A stretch of 64,000 nt of DNA. It comes from Pyrocephalus nanus (lineage: Eukaryota > Chordata > Aves > Passeriformes > Tyrannidae). The notes below the pieces were generated by a model, which did not search any database, was not told the origin of the DNA, and worked only from the letters and a program-made list of their open reading frames with translations. Shown piece by piece: positions 36,901-51,680 of this stretch (position 1 is the first letter of the stretch; each line of letters starts with the position of its first letter). The stretch is taken from contig CM076259.1 of assembly GCA_038380795.1 (NCBI GenBank), positions 97,079,739 to 97,143,738 of the forward strand, read 5' to 3'. The position numbers and the translations under genes are program-made.

Positions 36901-38600
36901 ATTTTTGGATTGTATAGTTAAGCTTTATGTGGAGAAAACACCACATTATAATATGGTTTTGGTTTGTTTCTTACTCCACAATTTCATAAATGAAAAGATG
37001 TACAGACAAATCTGCTGTAATATCTTGAGAAATCATCAATCTGAAAATCAAGTTAGATGATTTCCTATTGTGTCCTACTGCTAACTCACAATCATGTCCA
37101 CTCGACCAGCTTTTTTTCATAAAGCCTATCTGGTCTAGGGACAATGAATATACCTTTAGAAAATAATTTTGTTTAGTGCATAAGTAGAGTCTGACTCGTT
37201 CTTGCAAAGTTGCCCTAGGGCGAATAGTGGTAAATATCACAAAATTTCTTTTAAGCATCATGTTCTAATTTGTCTGAAATAAATGACTGCAAAAATGACA
37301 TACACTTAAACAAATTTTCTGAGTCATGCCTGCTGAAGTAATTTTCCGTGCTGTTACATCCCATTTTATATTCTTCCCATTTTTCTAGGGTAGGAGTAGA
37401 TTGTTGTACAGGTATTTACTAGATGGGAAGAAAAGCTGGCAGCCTCATTTAAGTTAACAAAGTAAATGCCTCCTAGTGGTATGTCTGTCAATTGCCCTGC
37501 ATGCTTTATTGCCAGTGTGAATTTACTATTGAATATGAAATACTAAGAAACTGCAGGTGAAAGACAAGAGTTTCTCTCTTTTTACAGACAACCCAAGTGG
37601 TCAGCAATTACTTTACAAATTATCTAAGAATTTCATCCACCCTCCAATAGAAGAAACTGCATCAGTAAGGTCATTTATTATAAAATTTTATATCTCCATG
37701 AAATTAAAAAAGAAAAAATGAAGGATAAAAATATCATTATATTTCAATAGCTGAATTTTCTGCCCTGTTCATTATAATAGCTTGTTTTAAATGCCAAATT
37801 TTATTCTTTCACTGTTTTAAAAAAAGAAACATGGCAAGAATTGAAAGGATTTACATAAATTTAAAATGTGACTAACAGGTACACTCCATAAGTTATTAAA
37901 ATGCTCTGTGTGTGTTAAAAACAAATGTGTTGTATTGTACTCCCAGAGAATCAGCTGCCTTTGACATTTTATAAAGGTTTTGTTAGAAACCAGTCAAGCA
38001 ATTCAGCATTCAAATTAAATTATAGGTAACGTAAGACATACGAACTTTTCAGACACTCTTTTCTCCTAAAAAAGTTCACAACATTTATGTGCTTCTCAAG
38101 TTCAGGTTTTAGTTTACCATCACAGTGCTAAGACAACATAAGTAAGGACACTCCTTCCCATTGCTGCCTTTTTTTGTACCTGTACTGTAATTTCTGGTTT
38201 TGTGTGTGTTCTATGGGAATATACAAAAGGAAAACATCACATATGCACTACAACCCTAGACATACATATCATATGCAGAATTTACCAGAGGTGACATCAT
38301 AATATGGATTTATCAGCAGGAGTTTGTCTGGGATTTTACAAATGCAAAAATTAGTAAAACTAGAACATCTTCTCTAATTTATGTTATTTCCCATACATGC
38401 ATCATTTAGATTTTGTAGTCTGGCTTATTTCCATCAGAGTTATCCAATCTGCTTTCCACATAACACATGCCTGTTGATGTTGGTATTCCTACTGAAGTGA
38501 TGTATCCAATCATGATACCCACTGTTCAAAAAGGAAACTAAACCAGTGAAGAGGGTTTTCAGAGGAGAAACACAACTGGGAAACACACCACAGAGGAAAA
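33993..38600. other. Anonymous AT-rich DNA, no gene seen
   Basis: No exon, RNA gene or transposon is supported. An A15 run at 34168-34182 followed by (ACA)n-like sequence is the only clear simple repeat. A pyrimidine/purine-biased stretch at about 36740-36900 generates a 72-codon minus-strand frame without a domain. Confidence 0.5.
34168..34205. repeat. A15 run followed by AAC-rich tract
   Basis: A poly(A) run continues into CCACAACAACAACAAAAAA, a low-complexity A/C tract. Confidence 0.8.
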
Positions 38601-41600
38601 AAAAAAAAGCAAACCCTTAACATTTTATTTAATCACTTGAAGATTAAGGAGTGACAGTATTCCCTCCTCTGGGAAGAGAACTTTATTCATCTGTTCTATT
38701 TTTAACTGTGAAAGCAAAAGTGATTTCCCAGTTTTTTAAAAACTCTGCAGCAGCAACAATATTTATTATCTCTAGACTGGATTTTTAATTTTGTTTGCAT
38801 TTTCAATATTGATTAATTCCAGTACCATCACCTGTGTTATAGACTGAGTGATTCCTGTGGTAACATTTACAATCTCTGTCTAGTGGCTATTTCTCTAAAC
38901 TACAGCCTATTTGAGGTCAGGATAAGTACTATTTGGTTTATGAACTGAAAATTTATGCCTTGAGATAAGCATGTAGTCATTAAAATGTCTGAGAAAGCTC
39001 TCCCACATTGGGCCATCACATTCCTCCTGCAACTTCCTCTGGACACTGAATATCAAATCTCATGGGATGAAGAAAGCATTTACTTGAAGGTTTTCATGTG
39101 CTTCAGACACAATGAGCCTGACTGGACTTATAGCATTTCTACATGCATTTGTGAAGTCTACGGTAATCTAGAATGCCTAATTACAGTCCTGTGCATGTAC
39201 ACACATACAGATGACAAGTTGTGAGTGAGAATCACTTAAATTCTTAGTAAGTACAAAGCTGTTCCTTATTACACTAAGGTATTCACCTGTCATATACAAT
39301 CAATCTGTATAAACTGTGCTCTGAACTCAATCCTTCTTCACTGACTCCTGTCTTCACTTTAATTCTGTCAGCTGCAGAGAATTTAATAGCAGCTTCTCTT
39401 AATCACTAGAGTAATTTCATCCTGGAATAAGGAAAAGCTGTGCTGAGAGGCTTTTCCCACTTTCTTTGGCAAGCAGAATATATTCTTTGAATCTAAAACG
39501 ATTGATTAAATGCCCATCACTGTTCATAGTGCTTCTTTAGATGGACTTTCAGTCACCTGTACTGTCACAAAAACATGGCATTTGCTTCTAAATTATAACC
39601 CTGAACAATGAACTAACTGAGCAGGGGAAATAGCCAGGCTCCTATAAGGGAAATTTGGGACTTAAACCTTGTAAAGAAAGAGAAAAGCACAAATGGCCTC
39701 TAGGCAGACTACAGTTCATGCCTACTCTAGCATCATGTGCTTATGCTTTGGCAGAACTGCCAGTCAATTACCAAATGGTGAAGATAATAATGCAGGGGAA
39801 GATATTACATGAAGCAGCTTTCATTGGTACCACCTCAACTCATTTGTCTCCTGAGAGAGATGACTTGGACCACGGATGCTGTGGAACAGCTCCAGCCATC
39901 TGGTGCTCTGTGGAAATAGAGAATTTATCTGGCTTATATTGAGCTTCTCTGAGACGGACCTTAACTGCTGTCTGTCATTTAGGAAATCTTTCTAAGGCTG
40001 CTAAACACATATTTCTGCTCCTTTTCCTTTTACTTCCTCCCCACCTCCCCATATGTGCGTGTAACATTGCTAAGCAATATAAATACTCTCCCTGCAGAGG
40101 CGAGATTTTTGGTTTGTGGGTTTTTGGGGTTTTTTTATGAGATCTGAGAAAGGATGCTTGACAATACAGGAAACATGACTGAGAAGAAAACTCAGGCCAA
40201 CACAATGGAAGTGACACAATGGAAGGAGCCTTGGGAGTCGGATTTTAGCTCATGATGTCAGCTACAGATTTGCAGCTGGAACTGTTGCATGAAGCTTGAT
40301 TTTTCCTGTGAAATGGAAGGACTTCCTTCATACATTCTTCTAAATTAAACAGAAGATTGTCAGGAACATGCTGCTCCAATGCCATTTTTTTCTGAACTAG
40401 CCTGTAATATCCAAAATTTTGATCAAATGAGTCCTAAGAATATAACAATGTAAAGGCATCTCAGCTGTCCTTTACACATTGTGGAATGAATTTCTTAAGA
40501 CTTTCTTTTCAGCATTTCAAAAAATAAGGATACTATTTCTCAGAAGAGCAAGAGCTTCTAGGATGTCTTCTTTCTTAATTCTTTCATGCTCAGGACAGGT
40601 ATTTCCCTTCCACAGAAACTATTTATACACACCATTTGTTAATGAAAGATATTGGCTTTGCTCACCATCCGTGCTAGCAACAAGGTGAAAAAAAGCTACA
40701 TAGTCAGGAAGTGTAGACCTGCATTAATTGTGCTCTGTATGAGTGCTTGTATTAGCAGACAGGGAACAAGATATCTCATGCTTTTCTAATTGGGTTGCTG
40801 CCAGTAACACTGTTAGGGAAGACACAGATCCACTGTTTCCAGCCCTCAAGCTGGGGGTAGTTCTGTGTAAGGAAAGCCCAACTTTCAGCCTCTTTCTGAA
40901 CACTGCTGTTAAAGTCTCTTTGTGTAGCACTGTGGTTTGTGTATTTTAACAGCTATCCAACCCTAACCAGAAAATATTCAGTTGTCCCCATCCTACTGAT
41001 CTGTTTTGCATATTTCCACTTTTCTAGGCTTGTGACAGAGGGTGATTTAATCTTATAATGTGACACTGAGCTGAATGGTAAGTGATAAGTATAGACTGAT
41101 AAGCATGGCATACTGATATTTAATGTATTCATCTCCACCCTGCAAGTCTAAAAACAATGATCAGTGATTAGAAAATAAGCTTAGCATGATTTTATTTATG
41201 GAATGTAGTTAATGAATCTGTTTTTCAGTGAATAATTGCAGTAATCAACTGATAATAATAGTAGAAGTGCACAGTAAATAGGTCAGATCAAGTAAATTTT
41301 AAATGTATATTCCCAGATGTCTGTCAACCAATTTCTGTCTCAAGGGTTGTATGGCATTTTCTTGTTGACTTCTATTTTCTTTTCTTCATTTCTGTCTGGA
41401 TTCAAACACAGGTTTATGATAACCTCTATGGGCAATTCACTCCTACTGCTAATAGAGATAACTCCCAGTTTGCAAGCTTTTCTCTGCTTCAGGATAGGAA
41501 TGGCTATAAAAATATGAAATTACATATTTTAAGATTCTTTATGAAGGTGGCTGATTTTTCTACTCTACATATTCAAACAAAGTAGTGAAATACTGTGGTG

Positions 41601-44600
41601 GTTTTACATGTTGTCATAAAATTAATACAACTTCAATTTGCCCACAGCAGGAATCTAGAAGCTGTAAAATGAACTGCCATATGTGCCATAAGCCACTGCC
41701 AGGCACTGATGCCAGTCTGATGAGTACATAAGATTACTTTGAGACACTTTTACACTGAAACATATTCACTAACTCTTCAGACAGACTTTTTGTGGACCTC
41801 TGTTTCAAACAAACAAAAAAAATCCAGAAAAATGAGATTTTTTCCTGAAGGGAACATATCCAAGAAAGGAAAATAGCATTTGCTAGTAATGGCTGATCTT
41901 AAATCAGCCAAGGAATTTAAAACATGCCAAGTAATGCTGGCCAACTTGCTTTTTAAACTCACAAGCCTTGAAAAATGACAAAAACAGAATTTAATCTGCA
42001 TATTGGTAACCTTTAGGTTAAGTCAATTATCTGGATTGAATCTTTGCAAGTTGCTAGAAGGTATCACATGCCTCTGCCTATCTGTAAGAGCTTTCTTTTT
42101 TCATTCTTCAAGATGTGCCACAAATTATTACTTGAGCTTTGTGGATTTTGCTGTCATGAGCTTTAGTCTGCATGACTGCTCCTATCCTTCACTACCAATT
42201 TTCACCTCTGTTTCAACTGCTCCCAAAGTTTTCACAATTTTTAAAGCTTACCCACAGTTTATAATAAGGCAAAAGTGCAGAGATCCTCAGATTAGGATCT
42301 GCACAGTTAAAAGGCAGAGCTTGTTAGCACAGACCCAGAGCCAACCCATGGCAGCAGTGGTTTGGGACTTGAGCTAGCTCAGGCCATGTCAGATCAAAAG
42401 CAAAAGGGATGCCAAGCACCAACAAGCCACAGTAGCTGTCAGTAAGTTCTAAACATGCATGTGAGCAGTATTTACCTTTTTGTCACTTTTATTCATCTGA
42501 GTGGTGTCTGTTGAGTGCCATAAAGAATGCCAGGCTTTGGTGGGGGTGCACCTTTACCTTGTGGTGCAAATAATCATCACCCAGGGCATCAGAAATTTGT
42601 GTTTCTCTTCTGATGGGCTTTGATTTGCTGTTTTCATATTTTATGTATCTACTTATCCACAGATAAGTGTACTAAAACTTAATTTAATAACCTCAGGACT
42701 TAAACCATCTGTGGAAATGAGAGGTAGCTAGAAAAACAACTGCCATATATTCACATTTGTCTTACATATTTGAACCACTAACCACTAACCTTACTAATAC
42801 ACACTAATGCTGCTGATGCAACAACCTGGTTTTAATTTGTTACAATACCTTATTTTCAAAAACATTTCTAAACACTCATTCAGTCATTTGCAAACACTGA
42901 CAAAACAGGCTATCTGCTCTGAAGGCCAGGGCAGGAAAATATATTCAGTGGTTGCAATTGCAGCAAGCACCTCAACAATAAAGAAAAAGGAAATAGAAGA
43001 AGCACCTGGTAATTTAATTGCAGTCTTGCAGCAAAGGGAACGATAGAGCATACTTTGTATTTCTCAAAGATCAGGTTTTCTTATCTTCAGAAATTCATAA
43101 TGAGGTAGGTTTTGCAAACCTCCCAACCCACTGCAAATCTCTTTGCATCAGGAAAATCCGAAATCTTGTTAAACTGTGCTAAACATAGCCTGTTTCAATG
43201 AGAGAGCGAGCTTCTACAGCAGCAAATGCCATCTCTACAAAGCTCTCTGCCCTGGCTGCTAAGGTCTCCAAGTTAATACATATAAATAATGCTTTTGATT
43301 TATGATATAGGCAGCTGTAGCAGATGAATGGCTTTAATTTACCAAGTCAGAAAAAGCAGCATTTTTTTTAACAAAAAATAGATTCTTTCCGTGCCACTGC
43401 AACTGAGAGGGCTTAGCAAGGCTTATGTGAAGTCTGTAGCAGATCCATGGCACAGAGGACCTGTGGCTGGCCACACCCAAAATGATGGCTAGTTTCTGTG
43501 TCTGTTAGTAAAGGTGTCACATATCATTCACTGAGGGAACCAGAGAACACAATAAATAAATCCCTGATGATATTTTGAATATCTGCTATGTTTGAAATGT
43601 AAAGCAGAGAAATTTGACTCAAAATCCAACCTTTCCTGTCTCTAATTAGTCTCACCAAAATCTCACATGGGAGATGAAAGCTGGAGAGATGTTTTTTAGT
43701 TCCTAAAGCTTTTACCAGCTGGCTTTTGGAAAATATTGAACATTCTCCAAACCATTGAACTAGACTAGAATTCTCTCAATTGCCAGAGGAAGGGTCACAT
43801 ATGAAATGCTGGCTATGACAGCCTTAAAGGCTGAGAGCATTGGAAAGCAAAGGCACCAGATGGATAACCCCAGGCAATATCCAACCTTAAAGGCAAATTT
43901 TGCTGGCCACTGGCCTGTTTCCATTCCCCATACTCTGAGCAGTTATCAGGTGTAGTAAGGAAATCATATCTTTCCTGCTTGCTTTCTCTGGAGGTGACAC
44001 TAATTACCTGTAACCACACCCAAAATTTACTACAGGTTGTCTCATCTGAGACACTGAGTGCATATTCCTATGTAGCAACTGACCCTTGTCGTGCAACTCA
44101 TTTCTTGTTTGGAAAAGCAGTGCTTTGTTGGCCCAACGTAGTTTTTGTTCCCTATTATTACCTTCAGATGTCTGTTCTCCCCCTATTTCATCTGGAGTTT
44201 AGACAACCATAATAACCAACAGACCTGATGGTGTTCTTCTGCTTGTCACTCCTATGGTTCCTCAGTCCCCAGAGGAACAAAATGTCAGAGTTCTCATTGG
44301 GTAAAACTACAAGCAAGAGCTAACAGGCCAGTATTCTTTTACTGGTGGTGATACTGTTCAGTTGTGATTCCTGAGATATCCTTTGCAATATTATTTTATG
44401 GGAAGAAATAGTATGTCTAACTAGAAAAGCATTTAGTTCTTCTCATATGATAGGAGGACTTGGACCTCTGGTGCTTTTCTTCTTTTGTTTGCGGCAAGAA
44501 AGATAACAGCAACAAAAATTGGGTGTCTCAACCTTGCCAGTTCTAAGTCCAATATTTCAGTAACTAAACTCTCTATAGCTGAATGTATAGTTTGTTGTCA

Positions 44601-45770
44601 TGTATCAGTCCCAAGCTAATTAGAATCACAAATGAAAAGACTGAGTCATCAGAGAGTACAGCTTCCAATCGAAAGATTTGGTTTTAATTCTTTTGGCATG
44701 GATCACAAGATGGTGCTATTAAACACGGGCATAAAGATCACTTCTCATCTCTTCTCAGACATTCAAATGTTTCTTTATTGCAAGAAGAAATACTGCCATA
44801 AATTAGTGTGCCTTTGAGATTTTGTTTTTCTCAGATGATCTTTTGTAACCACTTACCTCAATTACAGGTCTGGGATACAGTTTCTTGGTAAAATAAGACG
44901 GCCAAGGTCATTTGACATGGAAGCAGATATTTAAGGGTGCCGGTCATAGTGCTGTGCAACTTTAATTTGGGTCATTCTGGTTCAAAACTTGTGAATGAAA
45001 AGGTCAATCTACTGAAATTTTGTCTAATCGTTGTAAGTGGTCAATAATCTGAAATTTAAAAAAATGTAACCTCACTGTAGAAGGAAATAGATCTGCTACA
45101 TAATCTATGTAGTGAATCTGGATTTCATTTTACTACACTGGTTTAATAGCTTATTACAGCAATCCAGCTGGTGTTCCAGGAATAGATCACTTCACTGCTA
45201 TGAGTGCGATTTTTTTTGTTCTCACATTTATCAAATATTCTGGCCAGCTGGCAGTCTTGGCATACTTGGCTCTCTACTACACCAGTCCCAGTGAGTGCAA
45301 GTAATCTATAAAACCTTGATGTGGGGGATTAGAAGGGTTCTAAGAGGACATCTGTGAAAACATGGGTGAAAACCTTGGAGACTTTCTCAGGCACTTGCCA
45401 AAGGTGTGTCTGCTGCTTTTCCACATGGCTACATATTATGTAACAACACACAATAATGCACTTGCCTTTGGAGAGGCAGAGAAAACAAATTGAAAACACA
45501 TCATTAAACTGCACAGAAATATGATTTTCCAACATGCAGGATGCCATTCAAAATCTGCCTCTTAGTCAAAGGGGCATACAAAAACCAAATAAAATATATT
45601 TTTTTTCTATTTTTACCTTTTTAGTCAGGAACAGAGTTGGGAACATCTTGTCATGATATTTAGGCATTCTGCTCTGCCAGCCCAGTAAATATCATTAACC
45701 TCTAAGGAATGTGATGAGCATGAAAAGTTTTGATATACAGAATATAAACAATTTTACCAGGAGCCACAGT
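38601..45770. other. Anonymous DNA, no gene seen
   Basis: No exon, RNA gene or transposon is supported over 7 kb. The longest plus-strand frame outside repeats (42003-42377, 124 codons) has no domain, no good start context and an irregular composition, and is treated as chance. A short A-rich tract lies near 38600. Confidence 0.5.
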
Positions 45771-45825
45771 ATAAAAAAAAAAAAACAACCTAGAAATAAA
45801 ACACACACACACACATACACACACC
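45771..45825. repeat. Poly(A) plus (CA)n low-complexity tract
   Basis: An A-rich run (45773-45785) is followed by a (CA)n microsatellite at about 45800-45824 with one TA interruption, then AAAAAAACCCC. Confidence 0.85.
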
Positions 45826-48326
45826 AAAAAAAACCCCACCTAATACAATAAAAGCTGAAAAGAATAAATTTTTTTTGCTTTCTTCTGATTTTTCTGTCCT
45901 TATTTAGGACACTGAGAGATGAGAATTTTCTAGTAAGTGAAGAAAATGATTAATACATTATTCTCACAGTCTGAAGCAGTTCTATGAAGGCCTAATCCAA
46001 GTAATCCACATACAAGAGCAGTGCAGATAATGGAGATTTTGACTGAAATTAAAATAGAAATACACTAAGAAGCATGGCATTGTGACCCATCAGAGGCCTA
46101 ACAAACTTCAACATAAGACTCAGCTGCTGTTGAATAAAGGAGAGAGTTTGAAAAGGAGGAATCTGGTTCACAGCTGATATTCTGAACTTAAAGGGTTTAT
46201 ATATATCTAAGTCCACAGTATTGTTTGTAGAGTGCCAGGCAACAGAGCTAGAAAGCAGTCCCACAGATGATATCCATCAACAGCAGGACTCAGTTCTCCC
46301 AACACAGATGCTGAGCATTCTTATCCACACCCTGAGGAATGCTGCCTGATTTCATATTCTCAACCAGAAGGGTCTGAAGCACCTTTAGCTCTGGTGCCAT
46401 ACCTGCCAGCTCTGTCTCCAGCCAAGGCAAGTAGTGTGATGCAGACTCATCAGTCAAAATACACCAGTTGTTCTGATAACCCAGCCATATAAAGTGTACA
46501 CCTTCCAGGGGTACAACTCTGCTGAGCTGTAGTGAGGACACAAGGGCTTCATCTATTAATGATCAAAACTCAGTAAGAGTGCTTCTGGGGCTCATGGTTT
46601 CATTTTAGGGCAGCTCAAATAGAAGTAGACACCTTTGTTTAGGCAACTGAATTTCCCTGTGGATGCCTCTTTTATGGTGAATTGAATTTCTCCATTGATT
46701 TTCATTGCCCAGAAATTTTCTTAATATAACACAAACCCGGACACAAGTAAACCCCAAACAAGTCTTAGTTTGGAAATAAACCCCCACCCTACCCAGCCAC
46801 ACCCCCTCCCTCAGAATGTCCAAACATAATATTAAAAAATATACGGCAGGAACTGAACAGGTGCTGCTACTAATTGAAGCTTAGGAGTATGTGTAACATA
46901 TGGATAGGGTAATTAGCAAGTTAAAACATGCATGATAAAAGATGATAACCAATAGAGAACACATGATATACTGTATATGGCACTGATTGCACTCCCACAA
47001 AGCAGAGGCACGTGGCTCAGTTTAGGTAGCTAGACCCTACTGTGTCAACAGTACTATGCTTGTCCATCACACTGACATTGCTTTGAATAAAAATAACCTG
47101 GGTTAGAAAGAAGCAGTGATGGAGTAAAATGTACTTCTAGACAATGTTAAAAGCTTCTCGTCTCTGGAAGAAATGAGTTTCAAAAGGCCCTCAATGTGGC
47201 CACCCAAGGAAGAGCTGCCATTGGGTTGGGAAGAGTTGACTGAGCTTCCTGCAGGGTGGAGACACCTCAGATGCTGCTGGTGAGCAAAGGGACATACCCT
47301 GAAAGCAACCACTGTTTGTGAACACCTTACTTGTTTGAAAGCTGCTACAAACCTTATTTTCTCAAAGCAAGCAGAAGTAAAAAGTGAATTAAGCTCCTGT
47401 AGCTTCCAAGACAGGGCTCACACTGCTTGATGTCAGTCAGTCCCTGTACTCACAGCCTATGCAATCTAATTCAACAAAAATTCTTCAGATCAGACAGATC
47501 CAGTTTGGCTTACATCACAGCTGATCAAAGAGAACAAACACCCAGATATCTGAAGAGATGATGCCTTAAAGCCCTTCCGAGTTCCTCTCCTTGTTCCTTC
47601 CCATCCTATTGCCAAGTATTTGGTGTCCTTGCACCACAGCCGTGGGTGCGTTGAGGATTCCAGAGTCTGGTGTGTTTGCTGCCAGCCTCCCACAGCAACT
47701 GCTCTCATCCTGCACAGGGCATTTCACACGGTGTTGGGGAACTTCAGCTCAGTCTGCAGGTGACCACAGAGCAGAACTCCCTCTAGGGCAGCCAGGAGCA
47801 CTTGGAGCTTAGTAGTTCATTCTGGATCTTAGGGGAATTGTTGGTGGAGACACTGAGGTACCTTTCTTTTCTTGTGAGCAAGATGTATTGATATTTATCT
47901 TAGAATAAAATACATTATATCATTAGTGGGTTAGACTTTTAGCTTTACCCAAGTGCTTGTATCATACCGGGGTGTATCAGATAACTCATAAGGTTTTTTT
48001 CAGTGTCAAGTACTATGCACTGTATGAGTTGTACTGTTTAATATATCCAAAGTAGTTATGAATATGTTTTTTTTATTTCTTTTCTATCTTCCTCTAGTGT
48101 GCAAGAGAGCAAATGCACACAAAAATCATAAAATCTGACCTTCTTAAAAATCTAAACCAAAATTAAATCACAGAATTTAGTTTTAAAAGTTAATGGTAAA
48201 TAAATGTTAAGATAATATAGGAAAGATTAGAATACCTATCTTCACAAATAAATGCTTTCTGCTGTCTTTTTAGAGTTTTCTTTTTGTGTCATTTTTCTTT
48301 TAAGTATGAGTGTCCCAAATTTATTT

Positions 48327-48352
48327 TATGTTATGTTACATTATGTTACATT
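48327..48352. repeat. 10-bp tandem duplication
   Basis: ATGTTACATT occurs twice in direct succession, preceded by a partial ATGTT. Likely a slippage product. Confidence 0.8.
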
Positions 48353-50346
48353 TCTCCTCAGTCTCCACATCATAATAAAGAATTTTCTAGGTTATACTGG
48401 GCAGCAGGTTTTTCTTCTTAAAAGGAATCTGGGAAACATATTTTCAAAAATTGCTCTTTTTTGATAGGTAACATAATTTACAGAGCCCTATTGGGAAACC
48501 TAGCAAACTTAACATTTTAGCAGCATCATTGCCACTAATAACATACATTTGTACCACATGCATTTTGCCCAATAATTCTTCAGAGTCATGTTCAGCTTCA
48601 TATTTTCCACCTGCAAAAGTAAATATCTGCAAGAAACAGAAAAGAAAACATTCTAAAACTGTGGTATATAACCTACCAATGTTCAGCTGAAATCTTATAG
48701 ATCATGTCTTACTGGTTTTCCTTGTTTCTTGCTTTTCAGTTCAACCTATGGAGGGGAAAAAAAAAATAGGCAAAATAAACCTGAAGCCAAAATTAAATAT
48801 TGATCCATGTGAAAAATTGCTTTACTTCTGTCTGTGAAGAAAGAAGTGAGATTTTCTACCAGACAAAGGAGAGGTCAATGCTGGGAATCAGCACGGGCTG
48901 CTCAGTTGAACTATTAGTTGAAATAATTAATTGCATCTGCAGGAGATTGTGTTTATCTATGAAGAACATGATAATCTCTGAATTAAACGTATAAGCCTTA
49001 GCAGAGAATAGCTATTTTAGCCTCCCAGAGGGTGATACACACAATGCAAAGAGAAATCAGTATGTATTTATAACTTTTCCTGTTTGTAATTTTTAAGCAT
49101 ATTTGAGTTATTTTACTTATGAACATATTTTTTCATAAAATAACATCATTCTACAAAACTAAGTCAGCTATAAAATTCTGTAGTTTGGACTTTTCTGTCG
49201 CCAGGGTTATCTGACAGTAGTTTGGTTTTGTTTCTTACTGAGAGGTTATCAAACTTCATGTTATCAAGTATATCCCATTCTCTTTAGATATGAAACAGAT
49301 ACTATTTGTTCAGAATCGTCAAGAAGTTGGAGTGCATTGATGTACCATGGTGTAAGAGAAATGAAAACAAAAATTTATTCCGAGCAGTGAAAATAACAAA
49401 ATGGTAAGGCATGAAAAGAGCTCCTCCCAAAATACCTCATAATACTGACAAATCAAAAAGCTCTCCTTGAATATTTATGTGTCATGTAAAACTCGAGGAT
49501 GATGTGAAAACATTAGTACTCTCTCTAAAAACAGTCACATCTTGTAAAGCTCTAAAGTTTTGACCCTGATCTCACCCTCCAGAGGCTAAAAACATGAATG
49601 TGTCAATTTTATACATGGGGCTATCAGCAATCAGACTTTTTTTCTTTTTGTTTTCTTATTTCATTAGCTAAGAAAGATAAACAGAATGCATAGTCTCTGA
49701 ATAGTTCTAGCTGAGATGCCAGCTTTAAAAGATTATCCTTCTTTTGCAAAACATTCAATTCTAAATATTTTGAAGCTTTTTATAGTCATACAAGACAAAA
49801 GGCAAATACATTATACTATGAAGATGCTAATAGGTCTGAAGTCCCTAAAGATAGGTCAGTTAGAAAATCTTCTTGTAAGACACGCACTGCTTATTAAGAT
49901 ATATACACAACTGAAAACAAAACGTATTTTATTAACTTTGTCTCCATCCTATTGCTTTGTTTCCTCAGTCTTTTTATTTACATGGCTAAATTCACACACA
50001 GGACTGAATGTTCAAATTGTTTTGCCATGGTTTCATCTGTGTCTCTTCCACTGACTGCTTAATTAGACCTATCTTGAAAAAAAAATCCCAAATAGCTTTA
50101 CAAAAATGTAGCCCTCTACTGCTTTCTCTCTCTGAGTGACGAGTGCTGTGATTGCAGGGGTGGGAGGTAAGAGACAGATAATAAGAAATTTCAATTCAAA
50201 GTATCTTGTTGACACAGGAAAGATGAATTGAAAATGTTTTAGTTTAGAAATTAGTTTTCATGGCTTTTAAAGTGATTGATGAGATGACTTTGAACTAGAT
50301 CTACCTAGCAGCGGTCACTGTGCTGTAACAGCAGAAGGCATGCAGA

Positions 50347-50362
50347 GTGTGTGTGTGTGTGT
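50347..50362. repeat. (GT)n microsatellite
   Basis: Eight GT units ahead of ATCGTGCA. Confidence 0.85.
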
Positions 50363-51237
50363 ATCGTGCACTGCAAGGCTATCTGTCCATCAATTTAAAT
50401 ATATCTGAACAGCTAAAGTTATCACACTGCTAGCATGTAAATACAGGTATTTATTGGGTGGGGGTTTTTCCATACAAAAAGTGACCTTGTTATGAATAAA
50501 ACCTTCTGCAGCATGTAGGTACCAGTTCCAGGAGGACAGAGTAGATAAAAGGTAGGCACACGTGGGGAAGATGAGAGGAAAGAAACAATGATGAGTGCGG
50601 GGGTGGGCATCAAACTCAACCTCGAACCCACAAGACCCCAGTGAAAGAAACATTCATCTGAGGCACAGTAGAACAAGGTTCAAGTCTTTAGTCTTCTGGT
50701 TCAAATAGGTTTGAACTTTGATTCCCCACGTTACTTGGTTGTACTCAAACACTTTTCCTCTGTATAAAGGAGAGCCTGAGAAGGACAGGCCAAATCAGTA
50801 AAACCCTTATGCCCATGTGCTTCTCTGTGATGTGCAAGGCCCTGCAGTGAGCTTTGCTCTCAGCTGACATAAGAAGATATAAGAATCAGTCTCTATCTTT
50901 CATTTTTTTCTTACGAAAAGCTTTTAGACGTTCATCCCAGTATGGAATAGAGTTTTTATCTTTTTTTAATCTTGACAACTTTATTGGAATGGGGAAAAGC
51001 TTTTTCACATAGTTCTGTGTGCAAGTACCTCATTTTCCCCTGAGGATATTAATATCACATTGAAATCTAAACTGGAGATTAAGACTCAGATATGTTTCAG
51101 ACCACTTTAAAATTAAGTTTAAATATCCTAATGAATATTTAGCTAAGGATCATTAGGTTTGTTAGAAATGATCCAACATTATTGTTGATTTGAACAATTA
51201 TTTTTTTACTGCTTTCCTTCTAGTCAATTCTTTTAGT

Positions 51238-51263
51238 AGTAGAATTTACAGTAGAATTTACAG
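51238..51263. repeat. 12-bp tandem duplication
   Basis: AGTAGAATTTAC is repeated twice in tandem and followed by AG. Confidence 0.85.
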
Positions 51264-51464
51264 AAAGTAAAGTGAAAACAAAGTATCTTGAATAGTATTT
51301 TCAATACCAGGGTGCCACAATACCCTACCCACAGTACTCCTACCCATATTAAGCAGAGATGCTGATGGAGACCTCAACTTCCCCACCCTCAACTGCATGG
51401 CATTTCAGCAGCACCAGGGGTCAGGCACAGCTGGCGATGTATACCCAACACCTGTATTTTAAAT

Positions 51465-51680
51465 ATACCTCATGAGACAGCTAACTCAGCCTTCTGCTTA
51501 AAAGTAAGATCAATTATATTTTGATAACATCCTCAGGCAGCCTACTGCTCATCTCTGTTTTTACAACTGGAATGTTTTCCTAAATGTCTGATCAGAATCT
51601 CCCTTACCACAACTGAAACCTTTACATTCTTTTACAAAATGCTTTATTCCTTCCCATAAACAACACACTGGCTCTATTTC
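51465..51680 (-). mobile_element. Antisense CR1-like LINE 3' UTR fragment
   Basis: Minus-strand CR1 3' region of an older subfamily. The diagnostic run on the plus strand is CCTCAGGCAGCCTACTGCTC, then GGAATGTTTTCCTAAATGTC, then TGATCAGAATCTCCCTTACC, then CACAACTGAAACC. The CR1 counterpart has GAGGCAGCCTACTCC, GTTTTTCCTGATGTCTAACC and AAATCTCCCTTGCTGCAGTT. Only about 150-200 bp are recognisable. The 5' and 3' limits are approximate, and no coding sequence is included. Confidence 0.7.

Larger units (their letters stand above)
45826..51464. other. Anonymous DNA, no gene seen
   Basis: No supported gene. A minus-strand frame at 46290-46541 and GC-richer sequence at 47540-47820 were examined and show no recognisable domain. 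Small repeats include ATGTTACATT twice near 48332-48352, (GT)n at 50347-50362 and a 12-bp tandem duplication at 51238-51263. Confidence 0.5.

Noticed and set aside
42003..42377. 124-codon plus-strand open frame
   Set aside because: No domain, no splice context and an irregular composition. Frames of this length are expected by chance in 64 kb.
46290..46541. Minus-strand frame of 83 codons with globular-looking composition
   Set aside because: I could not match it to any family, and there are no clear splice sites. It could be a lost exon or old repeat, but nothing supports either.
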